Of a DNA stretch of 9,549 nt, positions 5,635 through 9,549 are shown piece after piece (positions within the stretch are counted from its first letter, which is position 1; each line of letters opens with the position of its first letter). The stretch spans positions 1 through 9,549 of the forward strand of contig DOMV01000132.1 of the NCBI GenBank assembly GCA_003509805.1, written 5' to 3'. The notes beneath the pieces are model-generated. The model searched no databases and was not told the DNA's origin. It saw only the letters and a list, made by a program, of their open reading frames with translations. Source of the DNA: Planctomycetaceae bacterium. GTDB lineage: Bacteria; Planctomycetota; Planctomycetia; Pirellulales; Thermoguttaceae. Made by a program: the position numbers and the translations under genes.

Positions 5635-7278
5635 TTATCGGTTTTGGACCGCTCCCATGTTAAAGGGGGAATACTCCTTGCCGCGCGGCGTGCGGAGGAC
5701 ATCGATCGAGCCGACGGCGGACTTGATGATCGTCGGCTGCGATTCCGGCTCACATGTCCCGGACCGGTCCTGACGACTCGCGCCGGATGCTTGTTCGAAT
5801 GGAACGGTTTGGGAAATCTCCGTCGTCCGGGTCGTTGTTCCGAATGCGGTCGCGATTCCCTGACGCGGCTGGACGAACGTCGCACGGGAAGAGAACGCCG
5901 GCTTTGCCTGGACCGGCTGCGTAAACGCCGGGGCGGAATTCGGCCCCGCCCTAACCACATCCGTAACCATGTCGCCCGTATCGACGGCTGCGTCGGCAAA
6001 GCGGACCTGCCGGGATACTGCCGGAAGTTCCGACCGGTTTTCAGCCGCGAAATGCCGTTCCGAACTATTCATCGCCGAAACGCGTTCGGATTCGTTTTCC
6101 CGGGCTGTTTTATCCGCTTGGTTTACGGATTCCACGGCGGCGCGGGAATGCGGCGTGTTTGCGAAATCAAGCGGGCCGGACAGGGTTTCCAACGTGGTAC
6201 CCATCGCGGTTTCCAAAGCGATCTTCGGTTCGCCGTCCGCCGCTTGAATTCCCGGGACGGCGGTAACGGTCGGGCTCGGCAATTCACCGACGGCAAGGGA
6301 GGGCGTTTCACGAATCACGGGCTCCGGTTTCACGACAGGCGCGGGAACAACCGGCGCGGGAACAACCGACAGCGATCCTTTTTCCGCATTCAGAACGTCC
6401 AAGGGATCGGGCGTCTTTTCGATATTCGCCTCCGGATCGGCGTCGCTTTTTCGTTCCGCATACGCCTTCTCCGCCGGCGCCTGCTCCAGCGGCATCTTCT
6501 CCGTCGGCCTCCTCTCTGTCGTTACCGTATTCTTTGACAACACCGTATTCTTCGACAGCACTGTATTTTCCGGCGTCGCGCTCGAAATCAGCCTCAAATT
6601 TCCTTCACGGCTGGAAGTCACGAGCGATTCCCACTGGGGGGTGGTCAGCAATACCGATACTTCTTCGAATTGCGTTTTCGCCGGATTTTCGCCGTCGGCG
6701 ATCTTCGTCGATTGAACCGCATGGATAACGACGTTTTCAAAAAGGATTTTGCTTTGTTCCGCCGCCGTGATTCCAAGCACGGCATTCTTTTTTTCGACCA
6801 GGTTGCCGTTCGGAATGCGCGGAACCAAGGCGATATCGGCCATACCGCCGGGCATGAACCGAAGCGCATTCGCGCTGCCGTGCACCTTTTCCACCCGGAT
6901 CGGGACAACCCGGTACCCCGGGGGAACGAAAACGGAAGATTTGCCGTCCGTCGTCTGGAACTCGGCAAGCATTTCTTCGCAAATCGGGCAATCCCGGGGA
7001 ATATCGTAAAGCGTTTTTTTGCCGGCGAGGTTCCGGAAATGAACGACCACCCGATCGGGAATTTCATCGATCGGCGCCGGATGATACCGAACGGCGGAAG
7101 CATCGATTCGCGACCCGGCCGGGATATCATGCTTGGCGATCAGGATTTTCGCCGTCTGTTTCGGGACGACGACCGTCTTGACGGGCTTGGCCCAGAAAAA
7201 CGTCGCCGCGACGGCGAAGGAAGCGCCAAGTCCACACGCAAAGGAAAGCAACAAAAGGAGATATGATGTTACACGCAT
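5635..7278 (-). CDS. cpaB: Flp/Tad pilus assembly protein CpaB (RcpC) with long C-terminal extension
   Basis: Periplasmic, inner-membrane-anchored assembly protein of Tad/Flp pilus systems, thought to work with the secretin. ATG 7278 is chosen: GGAAG (7287-7291) lies 8 nt upstream, whereas it would be too close to the alternative GTG 7287. The product has 547 residues. An N-terminal membrane segment covers about residues 5-28. A SAF domain follows at about 44-105 (ILIAKHDIPAGSRIDASAVR). A CPIC motif lies at 97-100. The RcpC/CpaB domain spans about 118-230 (PPGYRVVPIRVEKV, 'PGGMADIALVPRI', SVLLTTPQWESLVTS). The remaining roughly 310 residues are low complexity with two tandem arrays and many Ala/Pro/Glu/Thr, ending in a Gly/Asn-containing segment. 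CpaB proteins are usually about 250-350 residues, so the tail is an unusual addition. No clear terminator separates it from the upstream HtrA-like gene, so co-transcription is possible. Confidence 0.92.
   Translation of the reverse strand: MRVTSYLLLLLSFACGLGASFAVAATFFWAKPVKTVVVPKQTAKILIAKHDIPAGSRIDASAVRYHPAPIDEIPDRVVVHFRNLAGKKTLYDIPRDCPICEEMLAEFQTTDGKSSVFVPPGYRVVPIRVEKVHGSANALRFMPGGMADIALVPRIPNGNLVEKKNAVLGITAAEQSKILFENVVIHAVQSTKIADGENPAKTQFEEVSVLLTTPQWESLVTSSREGNLRLISSATPENTVLSKNTVLSKNTVTTERRPTEKMPLEQAPAEKAYAERKSDADPEANIEKTPDPLDVLNAEKGSLSVVPAPVVPAPVVKPEPVIRETPSLAVGELPSPTVTAVPGIQAADGEPKIALETAMGTTLETLSGPLDFANTPHSRAAVESVNQADKTARENESERVSAMNSSERHFAAENRSELPAVSRQVRFADAAVDTGDMVTDVVRAGPNSAPAFTQPVQAKPAFSSRATFVQPRQGIATAFGTTTRTTEISQTVPFEQASGASRQDRSGTCEPESQPTIIKSAVGSIDVLRTPRGKEYSPFNMGAVQNR
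6337..6366 (-). repeat. 15-bp tandem duplication in CpaB tail
   Basis: Two 15-bp units that differ at one base (ggcgcgggaacaac in common on the + strand) encode VVPAP twice. A diverged third unit follows. Confidence 0.85.
6523..6567 (-). repeat. 18-bp tandem array in CpaB tail
   Basis: Two complete 18-bp units encode NTVLSK twice, followed by a half unit NTV. The array sits right where the RcpC domain ends and the low-complexity tail begins. Confidence 0.85.
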
Positions 7279-7548
7279 CGAGATCACTTCCGTTCTGATC
7301 GGGAGATCGAAACAAGCGGACCATCCGCGGTCATTCCGTCTTCGATCTTTATCGACTTCCCTGTGATCGCTTTCATGTATTTCTGGTCAATTCGGAATAA
7401 TCGGAATAACCGGCATATTCTATCAGGCGCGTCTCGCCATAGCGTCATAACGCCACGCAAGAAAATGTCGTAACGCTAAACCAAATGAAGCACTTACGAT
7501 CCAGAAGCCGTATTCCCGGATGACTTGCCAAATGGCTCACCGGACGGC
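7279..7548. other. Intergenic region between the HtrA-like gene and cpaB
   Basis: A 270-nt gap with no supported gene. It holds a 9-bp tandem duplication tcggaataa (7392-7409). It also holds a pair of 10-mers GTC(A/G)TAACGC at 7444-7453 and 7467-7476, 23 bp apart, flanked by the inverted repeat TAGCGT (7440-7445) and ACGCTA (7473-7478). The pair resembles a two-site operator. On the - strand a TAGAAT box (7416-7421) and a TTGACC box (7386-7391) exist, but neither has a good partner at 16-18 nt, so I call no promoter. No hairpin with a T-run is seen after the HtrA-like stop. Confidence 0.4.
7287..7291 (-). promoter_or_regulatory. Ribosome binding site of cpaB
   Basis: GGAAG on the - strand, 8 nt before ATG 7278. 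It overlaps the alternative GTG at 7287 and therefore argues against that start. Confidence 0.55.
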
Positions 7549-7557
7549 TCACGGGCT
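7534..7557 (-). repeat. 12-bp tandem duplication spanning the HtrA-like stop codon
   Basis: On the + strand ggctcaccggac is followed directly by ggctcacgggct. The stop codon (7549-7551) lies inside the second unit as read on the + strand, and the other copy gives a second in-frame TGA 12 nt downstream. Confidence 0.7.
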
Positions 7558-9549
7558 GAGCGGCAGCGCGACGTCGATCAACTCGCCGTGCCGCTCAACC
7601 GTCACGGGAACGAGGGGCGTTTTTTCTTCCACCGCCTGAAGAAGGAGTTGCTCGAAGGCGGTGCGGGAAGGCGTCAATCGGCCGTCGAGCATGACGATAA
7701 GATCGTCCGGCCGGAGCCCGCGTTTTTCCGCCTCGCTTTGGGGCCGGACCGAATCGATGAACGGCGGCGTTCGGGTCGCGACATTGATTATCAGGAGAAT
7801 CCCCCAGCGCCGCAGGATTTTTTCGGTGTCGGAGGGCAGGATTTCTTTCTCGGGTCGAATCGCTTCCGGGTCCGTCAGGAGCGGTCGTTTTTCATCGGAG
7901 GGGTTCCGGGCAAGCATTTTGGGCAACGTTTCGGCAACGGCGGTTCGCGGGAGGATATAGTTGAGCCATGTGTTGTTGTCCACGTTTTTCAATTCTTTAC
8001 CGATCAGGCCGATCAAGGCGCCGGTCTCCCGGGAAATGAGCACGCCGCCGCCGGCACCCGGATTATTCGTGGTGAAATCGACGATATAAACGGCTCCTTT
8101 GTACGGTGTCGCAAACGCCCCGCGCCTTGCATGGAGTCGTGTTCGCGCGGCAATGATTCCATGCTGGACGGAGACTTCTTCCGCACCTTGCGCAATGTTG
8201 AAGGTGTTGGAGAGTGCCAGGACCCGATCGCCGGGCCGGACCTGCTGAAACGCCCGATCCTGCCGTGAAAGGAGCGGTTGCGAAAAATCTTGCGACGAAT
8301 CCTGTGCAAATTCCGCGCCGGGAAAGGCGGCGACGGCGGAGGTGTCGGTCGATGGTCCGGCACGAGAAACGGGAACCGGGTCGGCCAGAAAATCGAAAAA
8401 CGGCAAATTGTCCCCTTCGATTTTCAGGAGGGCGATTTCCAAGACCGGATCGGCGTCGACCAGAACGGCTTCACAGCGCCGGCCGTCGGCGAGGACGACG
8501 ATCAACGGGTCCGCTTCCAGGGCGCCGCTGAGGATCGTCAACACATGCCCGGTCGGCGAAACGACGCAACCGCTCTGGTATCCGTGCAATCCGCTGCCGC
8601 CCCCGCCGCTGCCGTAGACTTTGACCATTTTTTCGAACGGAATCGGAGGCTCCCGGGAAACGGGCGGTTCCCGGTACGCGTTTTCTTCGGGAACAGGATC
8701 GCCTTTGCCGTCGCCGCCGGGCGCGTGCATGTCGGGCGCGTGCATGTCGGGCGTGTGAACATCGAACGATCCGTAAAGGAGGGGCCCCCAATGGACATCG
8801 AAACGATTTTGATGAAACCGGAGTTCGGACGGATGTTCCAGGGAATCGGCCCAATGTTCAACCAAGACCACCCGGCCTCCCGTCGGATCGAAATAAAACC
8901 GGAGCGTGTTTCCCTCCCAATAAAGCCCGATGACGTCATACAATGTCCGTTGATCGCCCCCGAGCGGCGCGGTACCGATGTAAACAATTTCCCCGAAGTC
9001 GAGCGTTTCACTGTGTTCGAGCCGGTGGAGCAGCCAGAGAACCGTAAACAACCCGCCGCTGCCGAGCGGTTGCTGGTAGTGCGGAATCGGGCTCCCACCC
9101 ACCTCCCGTTGCCGTCCTTTGCCGGCAATCATCGCTTCGGCCTGCCACATTCCCTCGGCAACCGGGAGCCGATACCGGACGCCGGTCGCATCGATGGTAA
9201 AGGAGTACGTTTCCGGTCGGTCCGTCAGGTTGCCGGACAATGTCCACGTTCCAACCTTCTCTGCATTTTCCGTCTTCTCCGCCTGTGAGAACTGGCGGGA
9301 ATCTCGCCAGGCGGCAAGCACCCGGTCGCGTTCCAGACGATTGAAATGGTAATTCGCAAATCCCCGCTGTTTCTCATAATACGGTTTCGCGAACTCGGGC
9401 ACTGGTCGTTCGAGCACCTTTTGTTTCGGCGTTTCCGTATCGTCGTTCGCATCCTCATGCGAGTCGTCCCCGCGTTGTTTGTCCGACTCCCCCTGTTCAC
9501 CTGGTTCGCCCTGTTTTTCCGGGGGGATCGGCGGCTCCAGCGCCTGCCG
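7549..9549 (-). CDS. HtrA/DegP-like trypsin-fold protein with PDZ domain, catalytically dead, 5'-partial
   Basis: Homologue of periplasmic HtrA/Deg serine proteases that appears inactive. The frame is open to the window edge (666 residues visible), so the start lies outside; GTG 9417 is used only for numbering. A hydrophilic Gly/Glu/Asp-rich stretch comes first. Residues about 54-220 form an unrecognised strand-rich domain (GEIVYIGTAPLGG, TLRFYFDPTGGRVVLVEHW). A linker with repeats follows. The trypsin-like domain spans about 264-495. Aligning by motif, the His of LTNNHVV is Ser297 (GHVLTILSGA), the Asp of RTDLALLKI is Glu327 (PVLEIALLKI), and the Ser of NPGNSGGPL is Gly456 (NPGAGGGVL). The PDZ domain covers about 536-617 (PPFIDSV.PQSEAEKRGLRPDDLIVMLDG). 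Fold motifs and PDZ are intact, so a binding or scaffold role is more likely than a decaying gene. It lies upstream of cpaB with a 270-nt gap. Confidence 0.88.
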   Translation of the reverse strand, partial: RQALEPPIPPEKQGEPGEQGESDKQRGDDSHEDANDDTETPKQKVLERPVPEFAKPYYEKQRGFANYHFNRLERDRVLAAWRDSRQFSQAEKTENAEKVGTWTLSGNLTDRPETYSFTIDATGVRYRLPVAEGMWQAEAMIAGKGRQREVGGSPIPHYQQPLGSGGLFTVLWLLHRLEHSETLDFGEIVYIGTAPLGGDQRTLYDVIGLYWEGNTLRFYFDPTGGRVVLVEHWADSLEHPSELRFHQNRFDVHWGPLLYGSFDVHTPDMHAPDMHAPGGDGKGDPVPEENAYREPPVSREPPIPFEKMVKVYGSGGGGSGLHGYQSGCVVSPTGHVLTILSGALEADPLIVVLADGRRCEAVLVDADPVLEIALLKIEGDNLPFFDFLADPVPVSRAGPSTDTSAVAAFPGAEFAQDSSQDFSQPLLSRQDRAFQQVRPGDRVLALSNTFNIAQGAEEVSVQHGIIAARTRLHARRGAFATPYKGAVYIVDFTTNNPGAGGGVLISRETGALIGLIGKELKNVDNNTWLNYILPRTAVAETLPKMLARNPSDEKRPLLTDPEAIRPEKEILPSDTEKILRRWGILLIINVATRTPPFIDSVRPQSEAEKRGLRPDDLIVMLDGRLTPSRTAFEQLLLQAVEEKTPLVPVTVERHGELIDVALPLSP
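8281..8304 (-). repeat. 12-bp tandem duplication in the HtrA-like gene
   Basis: Two 12-bp units (cgaaaaatcttg, cgacgaatcctg on the + strand) encode QDSS and QDFS. They lie in an insert between the Asp-position motif and the Ser-position motif of the trypsin-like domain. Confidence 0.65.
8638..8673 (-). repeat. 18-bp tandem duplication in the linker before the protease-like domain
   Basis: Two 18-bp units encode REPPVS and REPPIP (residues 249-260), diverged at several bases. Confidence 0.7.
8713..8757 (-). repeat. 15-bp tandem array (3 units) in the HtrA-like linker
   Basis: Units encode HTPDM, HAPDM and HAPGG (residues 221-235). On the + strand gcgcgtgcatgtcgg appears twice in succession with identical bases, indicating recent duplication. 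The array sits between the N-terminal domain and the protease-like domain. Confidence 0.85.

Noticed and set aside
5584..6537. 317-codon + strand frame opposite cpaB
   Set aside because: Codon-aligned shadow of cpaB; Arg-rich translation without recognisable features.
7386..7421. cpaB promoter from TTGACC (7386-7391) or TAGAAT (7416-7421)
   Set aside because: No acceptable partner box lies at 16-18 nt from either, so the call would rest on one hexamer.
7525..9288. Two long + strand frames opposite the HtrA-like gene
   Set aside because: Same codon-aligned register as the real gene, whose protease-like and PDZ motifs are clear on the - strand.

Overview
The window looks like part of a planctomycete chromosome (Planctomycetota, possibly Pirellulales-like). 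This rests on the gene set and protein style, not on a marker gene: a very large secretin with many N-terminal modules, a CpaB with a huge tail, an HtrA/PDZ protein fused to an unrecognised N-terminal domain, moderately high GC, GTG starts, and long low-complexity linkers. No rRNA, tRNA, CRISPR array, transposase or phage gene is visible. Both window edges cut through genes.

Layout. On the + strand, a secretin gene (1-3252, 5' end outside the window) overlaps by 4 nt, through a GTGA junction, with a lipoprotein gene (3249-4745). Three genes run on the - strand. In transcription order they are an HtrA-like protease homologue with a PDZ domain and no catalytic residues (7549 to beyond 9549), a cpaB homologue (5635-7278), and a secreted BON-domain protein (4510-5298). 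The two gene groups converge, and their coding regions overlap tail to tail by 236 bp (4510-4745). The two - strand intergenic gaps are 7279-7548 (short repeats, no clear terminator) and 5299-5634. The second gap reads, in - strand order, as a hairpin terminator for cpaB, a candidate sigma70-type promoter, and a structured leader of about 200 nt containing a palindromic repeat, then the BON gene.

Likely joint role. Secretin, BON-domain protein and CpaB are all envelope parts of Tad/Flp-pilus or type II secretion-like machines. CpaB belongs to the Tad/Flp system, and BON domains occur in Tad secretins and other envelope proteins. The lipoprotein directly behind the secretin is a candidate secretin partner, but only by position. 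All five products are predicted to act in the periplasm or at the outer membrane. The ATPase, inner-membrane platform and pilin genes are not in the window, so whether this is a complete machine cannot be judged here.

The most striking property is shared by all five genes: short in-frame tandem duplications with 12-, 15- or 18-bp units, mostly in linkers and tails. In the lipoprotein they build almost the entire signal sequence. The second notable point is that the HtrA-like protein has lost His, Asp and Ser of the catalytic triad together.
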